Assembly (NCBI RefSeq): GCF_000576425.1 | Contig: NZ_KK069996.1 | Coordinates: forward strand, 77,846 to 141,845 | Direction of reading: 5' to 3' | Origin: Brachybacterium phenoliresistens | Lineage (GTDB): Bacteria; Actinomycetota; Actinomycetes; Actinomycetales; Dermabacteraceae | Length of the DNA stretch: 64,000 bases | Shown here: positions 63,973 through 64,000 of the stretch, piece after piece | How positions within the stretch are numbered: position 1 is the stretch's first letter | Layout of the letters: each line of letters starts with the position of its first letter | Position numbers and translations under genes: made by a program | Notes under the pieces: model-generated | The model's database searches: none | Told to the model about the DNA's origin: nothing | The model's input: the letters and a program-made list of their open reading frames with translations, nothing else

Positions 63973-64000
63973 GGTCGGACGGCGAAGGGGTGGCCCGGTC

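Noticed and set aside
63226-64000. tmRNA gene after smpB
   Set aside because: No tmRNA ends or tag-coding frame were seen in the 775 bp after smpB; it may lie outside the window.

Overview
The window is about 73% GC, densely packed, and carries only chromosomal housekeeping and conserved actinobacterial genes. The gene orders whiB2-like / large glycosyltransferase / DUF5719 / metallopeptidase / DUF3499 / manB, mtrA-mtrB-lpqB-comF-hpf-secA, whiB1-pdtaS and prfB-ftsE-ftsX-(M23)-smpB are actinobacterial. Together with a Micrococcales-type Tad locus they suggest Micrococcales, most likely Dermabacteraceae (Brachybacterium-like); the genus is an inference. I saw no tRNA, rRNA, CRISPR array, insertion sequence or prophage.

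Layout. 1-6009: a surface-glycan operon (GT2 glycosyltransferases, UDP-galactopyranose mutase, a GlfT2-like galactofuranosyltransferase, a Wzm/Wzt-type ABC exporter). 6026-8481: TIGR03089-like protein, CofE/FbiB-like F420 ligase and a WhiB2-like regulator. 8501-16156: envelope-linked cluster ending in a phosphomannomutase fused to a Trm112-like zinc domain. 16187-23835: RDD, SpoIIM-like, DUF58, MoxR ATPase, DUF4350, DUF4129 and a multi-pass membrane protein. 24016-28121: MtrA-MtrB-LpqB envelope signalling, then an L,D-transpeptidase, ComF, HPF, a YcaQ-like glycosylase and SecA. 35368-36794: Rv3235-like and LysM proteins. 37570-39914: an excisionase-type HTH gene divergent from an SAF (CpaB-like) and CpaE-like pair. 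40347-43583: DUF2505, PdtaS-type kinase, WhiB1 and a small membrane protein. 43627-49128: ABC exporter and two-component system. 49197-51202: YedK-like and BrkB-like proteins. 51490-56345: main Tad pilus operon, overlapping a glycerate kinase. 57570-63225: prfB, ftsE (with a long C-terminal extension), ftsX, an M23 hydrolase and smpB, followed by an antisense-strand TPR-like gene.

The main non-coding signals are these. (a) Eight genes have a -10-like hexamer placed 6-8 nt before the start codon, the arrangement of leaderless transcripts. (b) The two Tad-related loci share an identical 11-bp element containing TTGTCCACA, placed exactly 47 bp upstream of a TAnnnT hexamer in both. (c) Short tandem duplications sit at gene boundaries: a 14-bp unit repeated six times through a response-regulator stop codon, an exact 20-bp duplication across an L,D-transpeptidase stop, a 22-bp duplication in a divergent promoter, and 10-bp phased repeats upstream of the LysM gene. 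(d) Palindromes overlap the likely whiB2 and whiB1 promoters.

Much of the window concerns the cell envelope: glycan synthesis and export, MtrAB sensing, peptidoglycan crosslinking and hydrolysis, FtsEX, SecA and pilus assembly.
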